Source: Arthrospira sp. PCC 9108 | GTDB lineage: Bacteria > Cyanobacteriota > Cyanobacteriia > Cyanobacteriales > Microcoleaceae | Direction of reading: 5' to 3' | Length of the DNA: 64,000 bases | Assembly (NCBI GenBank): GCA_016745315.1 | Contig: CP066886.1 | Coordinates: forward strand, 2,449,501-2,513,500 | Part shown: positions 38,424 to 47,779 of the stretch, piece by piece | How the letters are laid out: every line of letters begins with the position of its first letter | Numbering within the stretch: the first letter of the stretch is position 1 | Program-made: the position numbers and the translations under genes | The notes under the pieces: generated by a model | Told to the model about the DNA's origin: nothing | What the model saw: only the letters and a program-made list of their open reading frames with translations | The model's database searches: none

Positions 38424-39889
38424 TCAACTGAGAATGGTACTCAGGTCTAAATATTCTTCGACGACATCAGCTAGAGTATCAAGCATCAGATCTCGTTGTT
38501 CGCGATAGTTAGGAATCCCGGTGGGTAAGGTTCCTAATCCCCTTGGTTTGCGGAGATGATTTAACCAAGACCTGCGCCAGGGGCTATTATCAAATATGCC
38601 ATGCAAATAGTGACCCCAGACGGCTTTATTGCTGCTGACTACTCCTAAATCTTGATCGTCAAATAGGGCTACTGTCTCCCGTTTGTCCAAAATTTGAGTC
38701 CGCCCTTGGTGTATCTCATAGCCTTCTACGGGAAATCCGATTTCTGGATAATTAGATGTTACCAACCGCTGGCGGGAGACTTTATCAGATAAAAGCATGG
38801 TTTTGATGGGAAGTAAACCTAAGCCGGGAAATTCTCCGATTTTACCCTCTAAGCCACGGGGATCAGATACCTGTTGTCCTAGCATCTGATACCCCCCACA
38901 GATACCCATGACCTGACCGCCTGCTTCTACATAATCCTGAATTTGAGCAGCCATGCCACTTTTTTGCAGGGCTAGTAGGTCAGCAATGGTGGTTTTAGAA
39001 CCGGGGATAATTACGGCATCGGGATGTCCTAGGGGTTCATTGAGTTCGACATATTGGACTTTAACGGTGGATTCGGCATCTAAAGGGTCAAAATCGGTAA
39101 AGTTAGAAATCCGAGGAATCCTGACTATGGCGATGGTTATATCGGTATTGTCGGAACGGGAACGGCGTTCGAGTAAACTGAGAGAATCTTCTGCTGGCAT
39201 GGCGATATCTACCCAGGGAATTACTCCGAGGACGGGGATTCCGGTGTATTTCTCTAACCACTCAATGCCAGAATCGAGAAGCGATCGCATACCGCGAAAT
39301 TTGTTAATCACAATGCCCTTAATTAAGGCTCGTTCCTCTGGGTCTAGTAGTTCTAGGGTTCCCACTACATGAGCAAAAGCCCCCCACGGTCAATGTCAAC
39401 TATCAATATGGTGAATGCTTGTAGATATTGCGCTACTCGCATATTGGTTAAATCTCGGTGCTTGAGATTGATTTCCGCCGGACTTCCCGCACCCTCACAG
39501 ACAATTACATCAAATTCCTTTTGTAGATAATCCAGACATTTAGTGATGGTCTCCCACCCGGTATCAAAGAATTTCTCATAATATTCGGTAGCTTTCAGGG
39601 TGGCTACAGGTTTCCCTTTCAGAATTACCTGAGAGGTCATATTTCCCTGGGGTTTTAACAAAATTGGGTTCATGGCTACATTGGGCACTAAACCCGCCGC
39701 CCAGGATTGTACGGCTTGTGCATAACCCATTTCTGCACCTGTGGCGGTGACGTAGGAGTTTAAAGCCATATTTTGCCCTTTAAAGGGAACTACACGCAGA
39801 TTTTGACGGCGTATGATCCGACATAGGGCGGTGACGAGCATGGATTTTCCGGCGTGGGATGTGGTTCCAACCACCATGATTGCTTTCAT
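38424..39889 (-). pseudogene. cobQ: Cobyric acid synthase CobQ, one-base frameshift
   Basis: The two frames give a ~490-residue CobQ. The N-terminal ATP-dependent part has MVVGTTSHAGKSMLVTALCR (P-loop-like), KGQNMALNSYVT and VCEGAGSPAEINL. The C-terminal glutamine amidotransferase part has VIIPGSKTT, the nucleophile in GICGGYQMLG, and WGHYLHGIFDN. CobQ amidates four side chains of adenosylcobyrinic a,c-diamide in cobalamin synthesis. A C6 run at 39380-39385 (G6 on the coding strand) ends the first frame as DIDRGGLLLM; one extra base gives DIDRGGAFAHVVGTLELL, the expected sequence. Sequencing error is likely. Confidence 0.88.
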
Positions 39890-39916
39890 TTCGGGATTTT
39901 GAGCAGAGATGCTAAT

Positions 39917-40327
39917 TTATAGGGGAAGGCGTAGGTAACGGTTCAGGGCATTACTGAGGCGATCGCCCCATGATGGGGGTTTGCTATTATTTATATCATC
40001 GGTGGCTAGTCGTTCTGCTACTTTTCGCCCTAGGGGAGTCAGTCGAAAACTATCGGTGATTCCCTGACCGTCCACTTCTCGCCTCAATACTCCGACTTGG
40101 ATTAGCCATAAAAGGGCGTTTTCGGCTCTCAATTCCGGTAGAGGCGATCGCGTATATCCTAACTCTACACCCCGATTTCCGCTAATGGCACTCAGTTTAA
40201 CGCTTTGGTCAATGGAATCGGTTAAAAGTTTGATTTGAAACGGAGAACAGCGGATGGCTCGCTGGGCTCGGGCGATCGTCGCGGTAGAATATTCTATCGA
40301 CTTGGAAACCGAATTAGGGGCACTCAT
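39917..40327 (-). CDS. Conserved cyanobacterial hypothetical protein
   Basis: The 136-residue basic protein has the N-terminal segment YSTATIARAQRAIRCSPFQIKLL and a winged-helix-like C-terminal part (ALLWLIQVGVLRRE, SFRLTPLGRKVAERL). It resembles a family I recall as Npun_F0494-like, but I cannot confirm the name. No function is known. The LTPLGRKVAE stretch is like those in small winged-helix regulators, so a DNA-binding role is possible but unproven. It is 27 bp upstream of cobQ on the same strand and may be co-transcribed with it. Confidence 0.65.
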   Translation of the reverse strand: MSAPNSVSKSIEYSTATIARAQRAIRCSPFQIKLLTDSIDQSVKLSAISGNRGVELGYTRSPLPELRAENALLWLIQVGVLRREVDGQGITDSFRLTPLGRKVAERLATDDINNSKPPSWGDRLSNALNRYLRLPL

Positions 40328-40486
40328 GGGTTGATGGGCTTTCCTGATGGCTGATTTTGAGTATATTATCCTCCACCTTTCGAGCCAAATTTTGATCAGA
40401 TTGTGTAATTGATTGCAAAATATCTTAAAATAACTTCATAAATAGACAGAGCATATCAAACTCGTTTTCAGGAGGACAACCATAAC

Positions 40487-40921
40487 ATGGCTTTATCTGC
40501 TGGTACTAAAGCCCCCGCATTTACCGCTAAAGATACCAACGGGAATACGGTTTCCCTCTCTGACTTCGCCGGGAAAACTGTTGTTCTCTACTTCTACCCC
40601 AAGGATGACACCCCTGGTTGCACTAAGGAAGCCCAAAGTTTCCGGGATAACTACGAAAACTATCAAAGCCGGGATATGGTGGTTTTGGGTGTAAGCACTG
40701 ATGACGAAGCCTCCCACAAGCTGTTTACCGAAAAATATGGCTTACCTTTCCAACTTTTGGCGGATACCGATGGCGCTATTACCAAAGCCTATGATGTAGA
40801 TGGCGGCGGTTATGCCAAGCGTGTTACCTATATTATCAATGGTGAGGGTGTCATTGACCATGTTGATGACAAGGTGAACACCTCTACCCACGCTCAGGAT
40901 ATTCTTGCTAAAGTCAATTAG
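40487..40921 (+). CDS. Peroxiredoxin, BCP/PrxQ family
   Basis: The 144-residue cytosolic thiol peroxidase has the PrxQ active site YFYPKDDTPGCTKEAQSF with peroxidatic Cys45. The residue five positions on, where two-Cys PrxQ proteins have the resolving cysteine, is Gln50, and no other Cys is present. It therefore looks like a one-Cys type that would need an external thiol. The start follows a good ribosome-binding site (AGGAGG, 8-9 bp upstream). A hairpin terminator lies 47 bp downstream, so it is probably monocistronic. Confidence 0.93.
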   Translation: MALSAGTKAPAFTAKDTNGNTVSLSDFAGKTVVLYFYPKDDTPGCTKEAQSFRDNYENYQSRDMVVLGVSTDDEASHKLFTEKYGLPFQLLADTDGAITKAYDVDGGGYAKRVTYIINGEGVIDHVDDKVNTSTHAQDILAKVN

Positions 40922-40967
40922 TGCGATCGCTAATTGAAAATTAAAAAAATATCCGTTTTAAACCATT

Positions 40968-40999
40968 AGCCACCCGTAGAGTTTTCTAGGGGTGGCTTT
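40968..40999 (+). terminator. Rho-independent terminator-like hairpin after prxQ
   Basis: AGCCACCC (40968-40975) pairs with GGGTGGCT (40990-40997) across a 14-nt loop and is followed by TTTATT. The stem is strong and the position right after prxQ fits a terminator, although the T-run is short. Confidence 0.7.
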
Positions 41000-41098
41000 A
41001 TTGGTGCGCCACTGAGTTATGCTAACCATTGTGGGATGTGTAATGTCAAATGCGCCCTTAGACACCCTACGGTTCTTACCCCTACGGTTTTTAGGAAG

Positions 41099-43750
41099 AT
41101 GAGTGAAACTATCCTGAGCTATCTCGGCCCTAACGATATTATCATCGATCAACCTGTGGTTTTGATTGGCAACTACGCTAGTCAATACATTGATACTATT
41201 TCGGTTCTGGCTGAGGATCAATATCCTTTACCTACCCAACTAAGTCCTCGATTAGGGATTTGGTTTATTCCCATGCCTAAAGGCTTTAATACCGCTGGAA
41301 AACGCTGGTTAAGAGTTCAAGGCAAAGACAAATCCGGTAAGATTGTGGCTGACACTTTGGCTGAGTTTACTGTAGGTAATACCGGGCTTAATATCGGTTT
41401 ATCTCCTCAATTAATTATCCTCAAAAATACATCATTTAAACATGAGGCTATAGCCACTGATAGACTGGCATCAGAGCAAAAATATGATTTGTCAACTGGA
41501 GAAATATTAGCAGTTGATAGCTACGAAGTACAAAATGATCACTTTGCGATTCAACTAACTAATCCCCTGGGTAACTTAGGAAGAAATGGTTATTTCTATC
41601 GGTCAGATATTTTACTGATGCAAGGTTCCCAAATTCTCTGGTTTAATCGGGATGATATCCCCCCCAATCCTCCCGGAACTAAACTGATATTGATAACTCA
41701 TGATACAGTCATTAAACGTAGTCCCGATGATAGATCAAAACTGCCGGACAATGCCATTTATCCCCTCAGCCAAGGTAGTAGTTATCTAGCCCTAGGTTAC
41801 GCCTGTGTAGCTGATCATTTTCGGGTAACACTCACCGAATCACTCCCCGGTTATGGTCATGTAGGCTACTTGTATCGCTACCATTTGCAAATGTTTCAGG
41901 GAGACCGGGAAATCACCTTTGATCATAATGCCATTACCCTAACTATTATTAATACCACCCTGTTTAAAAAACGCCCCATTGACTCCGCCTATTTATCTCC
42001 AGAAGAACAAGTTACCCTTCCCGCCGGAATGATTTATGGGGTACAAAGTTACACCACTGAAGAGGGACATCTGAAAGTTGCCTTAACTGAAAATTTCCCA
42101 GGTTTTGGTAATACTGGTTATTTCTTTCCTGATTTTGTGCAATTAAACCGCGCTACGGCTTCCTATTCTCCGACTCCTAGCCTTACCTATGATGGACCCC
42201 CAGAAGTGTTAATAAATACACCTGTGGTTCTGAAAGGTAAATTTGATGGTCAACAAGCGATCGCCGTTTCTTTAGTAGCCGAAGACCGTTATCCTTTAGA
42301 AGTAGTGATAAATCGACAAGCCGGAACCTGGACGGTTAATTTAGAAGCCGGATTTAGTGAACCCGGATATCGATGGCTGCGCCTTAAAGCCACAGATGCT
42401 CAAGGTCAACTGGTGGGAAGTCAGATTGTCAATATTACCGTCAGTGAAAATGCCATGACCGTAGGGGAATCTCTACAACTTGATGTTATAGAAGATACCC
42501 TATTTAAAGTATCACCCCTGGATGCTAATTTACTCGGTTCTGAACAACAAGTCACCGTCCCCGCTGGTCAAACATTTAAAGTCATCAAATATGGTCTAGT
42601 AGATGGTCACTTAAAACTATTGTTAGAAAATGGGATTCCTCCCATTGGTTCCTTTGGCTATTTTTTCCGGGGTCATATTCGGTTGCGCCAAGGAACCACC
42701 ACCTTAGCTTTTGACATGGAGGAAGTTCCCGACACTAATATTAGCGCTCAAATGCTAGTGACCACCACTACCCGAATTAAGGCGCAACCGATTGATTCTG
42801 CCAATTTAGCACCTGATCAATTTGCTGAGTTACTATTAGGACAAACTTTTGCTATTCGCGGATATGCTTCCTTACTCGGTCATTTCCGGGTCACACTAGA
42901 CCAATCTATCCCCGGTTTTGGTAATGTGGGTTATGTTTATTGGCAGCACGTCAGTTTATTGCGAGATGGAAAAGCGATCGCATATAACCCCGATGCTATT
43001 ACCATGACCATGAGGGAAACCACCGTCCTCAAAAAACGCCCCGTAGACTCAGGACAACTAGCAGAATCAGAAAAAACTACCCTTCCTCTGGGTCGGGTTT
43101 ATGGTGTTAGTAGCTACAGTATAGAGCAAAGCCATGTCCGAGTCGCCTTAACTGAAGAATTGCCGAATTTTGGTAATACCGGTTATATATTTCCCAAGTT
43201 TGTCAAGTTTCAACGAGGGGGAAAAGTTTTTGATCCGACTCCCCCACAAGTGCAAATCAATGTCCCCTATTTTTCCCAGCGAGATAATCCCCGATTTTAT
43301 TGGTCTACTTGTAATGTTACCTGTATCGCCATGGTCATGCACTACTATGGTGTGCGTTCTAAATGGGGTGGACAGTTAGAAGATGAACTCTTACAGTGGT
43401 GTTTTGATTATGCTGGACAAGGTTCTCAAACTAACCACAGTGTTTTATCCGCTTTAATTCGCGCCTATGGTTTTCAAAGCAGTTTTAGCACAACTCGCCG
43501 CTGGTCTGAGGTTCGCAACGAGTTGATTAATAGTCGTCCGGTCGTATTAGCCGGAGATTTTACTCCCTCCGGTCATATTGTCACCGTTATTGGTTACAAC
43601 CGATATGGCTATATCGTTCATGACCCCTGGGGAGACGCTTACACTGGCTATTCCAACACCGAAGGTCGTCGCATTGCTTATTCTTATAGCTACCTAAATC
43701 GAGTTTGTGGACCAGATGGCAATGTCTGGGCGCATTTCATCCGACCTTAG
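41099..43750 (+). CDS. Large multi-repeat protein with C-terminal C39-like cysteine peptidase
   Basis: From the ATG at 41099 the protein has 883 residues; an upstream ATG at 41036 adds 21 residues with little support. It has two Ig-like segments (LSYLGPNDIIIDQPVVLIGNY and LTYDGPPEVLINTPVVLKGKF). About six ~75-residue repeats follow the pattern T.FK..P.D...L...Q...LPAG..Y.V..Y....GH..V.L....PGFGN.GY. The last ~180 residues form a C39-like peptidase with Cys in YWSTCNVTCIAMV, His in PSGHIVTVIGYN and Asp in YIVHDPWG. The repeat type is shared with the SH3-like part of the paralogues at 30099-33334. No signal peptide is seen. Function is unknown; a role in wall or surface processing is only an inference. 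Confidence 0.82.
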   Translation: MSETILSYLGPNDIIIDQPVVLIGNYASQYIDTISVLAEDQYPLPTQLSPRLGIWFIPMPKGFNTAGKRWLRVQGKDKSGKIVADTLAEFTVGNTGLNIGLSPQLIILKNTSFKHEAIATDRLASEQKYDLSTGEILAVDSYEVQNDHFAIQLTNPLGNLGRNGYFYRSDILLMQGSQILWFNRDDIPPNPPGTKLILITHDTVIKRSPDDRSKLPDNAIYPLSQGSSYLALGYACVADHFRVTLTESLPGYGHVGYLYRYHLQMFQGDREITFDHNAITLTIINTTLFKKRPIDSAYLSPEEQVTLPAGMIYGVQSYTTEEGHLKVALTENFPGFGNTGYFFPDFVQLNRATASYSPTPSLTYDGPPEVLINTPVVLKGKFDGQQAIAVSLVAEDRYPLEVVINRQAGTWTVNLEAGFSEPGYRWLRLKATDAQGQLVGSQIVNITVSENAMTVGESLQLDVIEDTLFKVSPLDANLLGSEQQVTVPAGQTFKVIKYGLVDGHLKLLLENGIPPIGSFGYFFRGHIRLRQGTTTLAFDMEEVPDTNISAQMLVTTTTRIKAQPIDSANLAPDQFAELLLGQTFAIRGYASLLGHFRVTLDQSIPGFGNVGYVYWQHVSLLRDGKAIAYNPDAITMTMRETTVLKKRPVDSGQLAESEKTTLPLGRVYGVSSYSIEQSHVRVALTEELPNFGNTGYIFPKFVKFQRGGKVFDPTPPQVQINVPYFSQRDNPRFYWSTCNVTCIAMVMHYYGVRSKWGGQLEDELLQWCFDYAGQGSQTNHSVLSALIRAYGFQSSFSTTRRWSEVRNELINSRPVVLAGDFTPSGHIVTVIGYNRYGYIVHDPWGDAYTGYSNTEGRRIAYSYSYLNRVCGPDGNVWAHFIRP

Positions 43751-43860
43751 TTCAATGTCCCTCTTTTGTGGCCCTGGGGTGACTTTGCTGGATTTCAGGC
43801 TAACATATAATCAGGGTTAAGGCCTGTTTTAGCCCCCAGTCTATAGAAGAGGGATAATTT

Positions 43861-44595
43861 ATGTCTGATTTGAAATACTCATCATCATCTAAAATCGGGG
43901 TCGTTTGGTTAATTGTTGCCGCTGTTACCACCATTGTCTTATGGCAATTTTACTGGGGAAATTATGTCTTATATCCTTTCTCCATTTTGGCTACATGGTT
44001 TCATGAAATGGGTCATGGATTAACTGCTATTTTACTGGGAGGAAATTTTCATAAACTCTTACTTTTTCCTAATGGTTCCGGTCTCGCATATAATTCGGGT
44101 AACTTTGGTTCTTTAGCCAGAGCATTAATCGCAATGGGTGGTCCGTTGGGTCCCGCTGTAGCAGGTGGAATTTTAATATTATCTAGTCGTCGTTTTCAAA
44201 CAGCCCACTGGTGTTTAATGGCTTTGGGTTCGATTATGTTGCTATCGGTTTTATTGTGGATTAGGACTTGGTTCGGAGTTTTTGCTATATTACTATGGGG
44301 GTTATTAATTTTATCCATTGCCTTTCAAACACCTAAAAAAATCCAGGCGTTTACTGTACAATTTATGGGAATGCAAGCTATTGTGAGTACCTACCACCAA
44401 AAACATTATTTATTTGGCAGTAGTTGGGTTAACATTGATGGTCAAAATTTGGTCTCTGATACTGCGAGAATTGCCCAATATTTGTTTCTACCTCAATGGT
44501 TTTGGGCTGCCTTAATTATGGTTATTTCTACTGCTATTTTCTGGTGGAGTCTGAAAATAGCCTATGGTTCTGATGAGTCAATAATCAAGAATTAA
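43861..44595 (+). CDS. M50-family intramembrane metallopeptidase-like protein
   Basis: The 244-residue protein has about six hydrophobic helices. The zinc motif HEMGH is in ATWFHEMGHGLTAILLGG near residue 47, inside the membrane region as in M50B peptidases. A downstream Asp-containing motif of classical site-2 proteases (LDG) is replaced by NIDG near residue 197. Members of this group (peptidase_M50B-like) are widespread in cyanobacteria with unknown substrates. The motif suggests an active zinc site. It lies between the C39 gene and the convergent MFS gene. Confidence 0.8.
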   Translation: MSDLKYSSSSKIGVVWLIVAAVTTIVLWQFYWGNYVLYPFSILATWFHEMGHGLTAILLGGNFHKLLLFPNGSGLAYNSGNFGSLARALIAMGGPLGPAVAGGILILSSRRFQTAHWCLMALGSIMLLSVLLWIRTWFGVFAILLWGLLILSIAFQTPKKIQAFTVQFMGMQAIVSTYHQKHYLFGSSWVNIDGQNLVSDTARIAQYLFLPQWFWAALIMVISTAIFWWSLKIAYGSDESIIKN

Positions 44596-44616
44596 CAATT
44601 AATTACCCACCCATAT

Positions 44617-46110
44617 TCACCGCTCATTTTTGGAAATATACCAAGTTAAATTACCTGCCACTACAGATAGTATAGCTAAAGCCAAGAATACAGAAGAAAG
44701 ACCAAATAAGGTTTCGGTAATACCCGCCAAAGCTAGGGGAAGTGACAAAGCAATATTAATGGCATTGTTTTGTAAGCCAAACACTTTACCGCGCATTTCT
44801 TCTGGGGTTTCGGCTTGGATGGTTGTTTGCATGGGAATTCCTACCATTGCACCAAATACGCCTAACATGGCAATCAACCCTAAAGCGGGTGCTAGTTGCT
44901 GACTAAAAAATGCTAAACCTACCAAACAAATAGCCATGCCAATGGAGCCCAATAGTGCGATTCTAAAGTGAGAAAATTTATGCCCTATATGACCGAGAAT
45001 AGCTGCACCGATCGCCATTCCTAAGCCCCCCGCAGCCAGCAAAAAGCCAAATTGTGATGATTTGAGGTTAGGAATCAATTCCGCGACCCTAACGGCTAAA
45101 ACAGCTAAGGCGGCAAAGATGGAAAATAAAATGACTAATTGCAGTAAAGCATTACGGACTCCATGATGATCTCGTAGATAGCGCATCCCATCGCGTAAAT
45201 CTTCGAGGATGTGGGGTTGTTCTTGTGAGCTAATATTTTGTTGCTCTCCAGTTTTCATCAATAGTAATAGTAAACCGGCGATCGCATATCCACTACCGAC
45301 AATCAACTCTTTTCCTACGGGTAATTGACTCCCCAGGCCTTCTAGCAAAGTATCGGCTAAAGCTAAAAGCGGTTCCCCCACGGCAAAACCGACAATCACA
45401 GAAGCCATCATGGTAGTTGTATATAGGGAATTAGCAGATAGTAAATGTTTTCGTTCAACAATTAAAGGGATAGTCGCCTGTTCTGCAGGGGCAAAAAATT
45501 GAGTGAGAGTAGAGACTAAAAAGGTAATCAGTAATAGCAAACAGAATCCCAAGGGGAACTTGGTAAATTTCATCCCTTCAGATAGCCACAGGAGAATGGG
45601 GAGGATAAGAACTAACCCACCTCGCAGCAAATTTGTTAGCACTAAGACCAGTTTTTTGGGCCAGCGGTCTACATAGACCCCGGCTCCGGCTCCAAATAAT
45701 ACAGCCGGAATGGTAAAGGCAATCATTACCGCTGAGACCCAACCGCTAATACTCTGGTTAGCCTGTTGAAACTCAGTAGAGATGACGGCAATCATCAGGA
45801 CTAGGTAGACTTTATCAGCTAGTTGAGAGAAAACCTGTCCACTCCACAAGGCGAGAAAATTGCCATTTCTCAAAACCGGTAAAAATCCCCGTTCCTCTTC
45901 TGGTTCAGGGTCAGGGGGGTCTGAGTTGGGCTGTGTCGGCGCACAAGGCTTTTTCCCAACAGTGTCTGATGAACTGTAGGAGTTACCTGTTGAACTAGAA
46001 TTGTAATCTGTGTAATCTACGGGTGTGCTTAGGTCTAAGCCGTTTCTTATTTCCCAGTCATCCATGGAGTTGTTCTGTTTGATGTTAAGATACTGAAAGC
46101 CGAAACGCAC
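44617..46110 (-). CDS. MFS transporter
   Basis: The 497-residue protein has a ~75-residue polar N-terminal extension with Ser/Thr/Pro-rich sequence (SSTGNSYSSSDTVGKK). Twelve membrane helices of the major facilitator type follow, including LWSGQVFSQLADKVYLVLMI and the loop GAGVYVDRWPKKLVL (motif A-like DRWPKK). The DHA3/drug-efflux-like family is suggested by FFAPAEQATIPLIVERKHLL. Substrate unknown. It diverges from secG, whose start is 18 bp away, so the promoters overlap. The start could also be at the second Met (MDDWEIRNG), 15 residues in. Confidence 0.88.
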   Translation of the reverse strand: MRFGFQYLNIKQNNSMDDWEIRNGLDLSTPVDYTDYNSSSTGNSYSSSDTVGKKPCAPTQPNSDPPDPEPEEERGFLPVLRNGNFLALWSGQVFSQLADKVYLVLMIAVISTEFQQANQSISGWVSAVMIAFTIPAVLFGAGAGVYVDRWPKKLVLVLTNLLRGGLVLILPILLWLSEGMKFTKFPLGFCLLLLITFLVSTLTQFFAPAEQATIPLIVERKHLLSANSLYTTTMMASVIVGFAVGEPLLALADTLLEGLGSQLPVGKELIVGSGYAIAGLLLLLMKTGEQQNISSQEQPHILEDLRDGMRYLRDHHGVRNALLQLVILFSIFAALAVLAVRVAELIPNLKSSQFGFLLAAGGLGMAIGAAILGHIGHKFSHFRIALLGSIGMAICLVGLAFFSQQLAPALGLIAMLGVFGAMVGIPMQTTIQAETPEEMRGKVFGLQNNAINIALSLPLALAGITETLFGLSSVFLALAILSVVAGNLTWYISKNER

Positions 46111-46127
46111 GGAATTGATGACGAACT

Positions 46128-46358
46128 ATGGCTCTTACTGATATATTACAGGCAATCTGGTCACTCTCGGCCCTAGGGTTGGTGATTTTGGTACTCCTGC
46201 ACAGTCCCAAGGGTGATGGTATTGGGGGAATTGGTGGACAGGCGCAACTGTTTACTAGCGCGAAAACAGCGGAAGTTACCCTAAATCGCATTACCTGGAT
46301 ACTAGCAATTGTATTTATGGGGTTAACCACGATTTTAAGCGCTGGTTGGCTTGGGTAG
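46128..46358 (+). CDS. secG: Preprotein translocase subunit SecG
   Basis: The 76-residue protein has two hydrophobic helices flanking the conserved loop HSPKGDGIGGIGGQAQLF (SecG signature). It is the small accessory subunit of the SecYEG channel in the plasma/thylakoid membrane. Length is normal for cyanobacterial SecG. The next gene, a metzincin, starts at a TTG inside its last codons. Confidence 0.93.
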   Translation: MALTDILQAIWSLSALGLVILVLLHSPKGDGIGGIGGQAQLFTSAKTAEVTLNRITWILAIVFMGLTTILSAGWLG

Positions 46359-47077
46359 GGATTTTGGGGTTGGTGAGGCTTCGGCTAATAGGATTGAGTC
46401 TATTTACGATTTTTGTGATCGTAGTTTACGGTTGGCGATCGCCTGCTGTGGATCTGTCAATCCCGTTTCATCCCCATCCCCTCCCCCCATCTTTAGAACA
46501 ATGGCAAGATCCTACGGACAGTGGTGATTATTTCGACCAGATAGCGCCGCCTAGATTTGGTCATCTGGTCTGGTCTAGTTTTCCAGTTCGTGTCTATATT
46601 GAATCCCCTACTGATCCAGGGGCTGAAAATTGGCGGGATCTGGTCTTAGATGCGGTGATGGACTGGAACCCCTATTTACCGATAGAAGTTATTGAGGATA
46701 GCGATCGCGCCGAGATCCAGATTTTCCGTCGTCGCCCTCCCCTACAACCGGGAAACCTGCGGGCTAGTTCTGCGGAAGCCAGATATCAGCTTTTTAAAGC
46801 CATTACTGGGAAAGATTCTTATATTTTGGGCCATCGCTTTACTATTTGGCTCAGTCCTACCCAAAGCGGGAAGTATATCACGGCAGCCACTCGCCACGAA
46901 TTTGGGCACGCCCTGGGGATTTGGGGCCATAGTCCCATGGAAACAGATGTGATGTATTACTCCCAGGTTCGGGAACCTCCGCCTATTTCCCCCCGTGATG
47001 TGAATACCCTGCGGCGTATTTATGAACAACCCACGCAACTGGGTTGGCTTAATGTGAGGGCTCAGGAACCGGAATGA
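46346..47077 (+). CDS. Matrixin-like (metzincin) zinc metalloprotease, exported
   Basis: The ~243-residue protein has the long metzincin motif HEFGHALGIWGHS (zinc ligands His, His, His with the catalytic Glu; near residue 190) and a Met-turn VMYYSQ. An N-terminal hydrophobic segment (RLIGLSLFTIFVIVVYGW) serves as signal or anchor. The start is uncertain: the TTG at 46346 lies inside secG, and a start a few codons later would also give a complete signal peptide. Peptidase_M10-like proteins of this size occur in many filamentous cyanobacteria; substrates are unknown. Overlap with secG suggests co-transcription. Confidence 0.85.
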   Translation: MAWVGILGLVRLRLIGLSLFTIFVIVVYGWRSPAVDLSIPFHPHPLPPSLEQWQDPTDSGDYFDQIAPPRFGHLVWSSFPVRVYIESPTDPGAENWRDLVLDAVMDWNPYLPIEVIEDSDRAEIQIFRRRPPLQPGNLRASSAEARYQLFKAITGKDSYILGHRFTIWLSPTQSGKYITAATRHEFGHALGIWGHSPMETDVMYYSQVREPPPISPRDVNTLRRIYEQPTQLGWLNVRAQEPE

Positions 47078-47184
47078 AGGTGTAGCCTGTATCTCAAGAA
47101 ATTTTGCTAAGGGTATTGTCAAATCATATAGGCTTCTGCTAAGATACATATCTTGTGAGTAAAACTAAAAAATGCGACGGTTTT

Positions 47185-47271
47185 GGAGAGGTGGCCGAGT
47201 GGTTGAAGGCGCAGCACTGGAAATGCTGTTTAGGGGTGACTCTAACGAGGGTTCGAATCCCTCCCTCTCCG
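47185..47271 (+). tRNA. tRNA-Ser (anticodon GGA)
   Basis: The 87-nt sequence has acceptor GGAGAGG/CCTCTCC, D-arm GTGGCCGAGTGG, anticodon loop CTGGAAA with anticodon GGA, a long class II variable arm (GTTTAGGGGTGACTCTAACG) and T-arm GGTTCGAATCC, with discriminator G. CCA is not encoded, as is usual in cyanobacteria. It reads UCC and UCU serine codons. Confidence 0.97.
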
Positions 47272-47470
47272 TTCGCTAACTCATGCGATCGGGATAAATC
47301 AAGGTGAGTTCCTTAGCTTAACCCTGGTGGTGCTAAGATATGATCTAAGAACAGTTGATTCGGTGGTAAAGTTTGTTGTTGATCTTAGCTGGTTATTTCC
47401 GTAAGGTATTAGCAGACGTTCCTCCCGGGTCTGTCGTCCCCTCGGTTATCAATGATTTTGGAGGAAACAA

Positions 47471-47755
47471 ATGTCAATCTATGTAGGGAACTTATCCTAT
47501 GATGTCACTGACGAAGATCTAAAAGAAGTCTTCGCAGAATATGGCACGGTGAAACGGGTTCATCTTCCCACCGATCGCGAAACTGGAAAGTTTCGTGGTT
47601 TTGCGTTTGTGGAAATGAATACCGAAGAAGAAGAAACTCGTGCGATCGAAGAACTTGATGGTGCTGAGTGGATGGGACGGGAAATTCGAGTTAACCAAGC
47701 TCGTCCTCGGGAAGATAAGAAACCTGATAGAGGGGGCCGCAGACCACGATATTAG
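47471..47755 (+). CDS. RRM RNA-binding protein (Rbp family)
   Basis: The 94-residue protein is one RNA recognition motif with RNP2 IYVGNL and RNP1 RGFAFVEM, plus a short basic C-terminus (PDRGGRRPRY) instead of a long glycine-rich tail. Cyanobacterial Rbp proteins bind mRNA, and several are cold-induced. The ribosome-binding site GGAGGA is 7 bp before the ATG. A ~200-bp leader separates it from tRNA-Ser, and a structured region follows its stop. The C-terminus lacks the glycine-rich tail common in the type I family members. Confidence 0.93.
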   Translation: MSIYVGNLSYDVTDEDLKEVFAEYGTVKRVHLPTDRETGKFRGFAFVEMNTEEEETRAIEELDGAEWMGREIRVNQARPREDKKPDRGGRRPRY

Positions 47756-47779
47756 AAAGTACTTTGACCCGAAAAGCGA

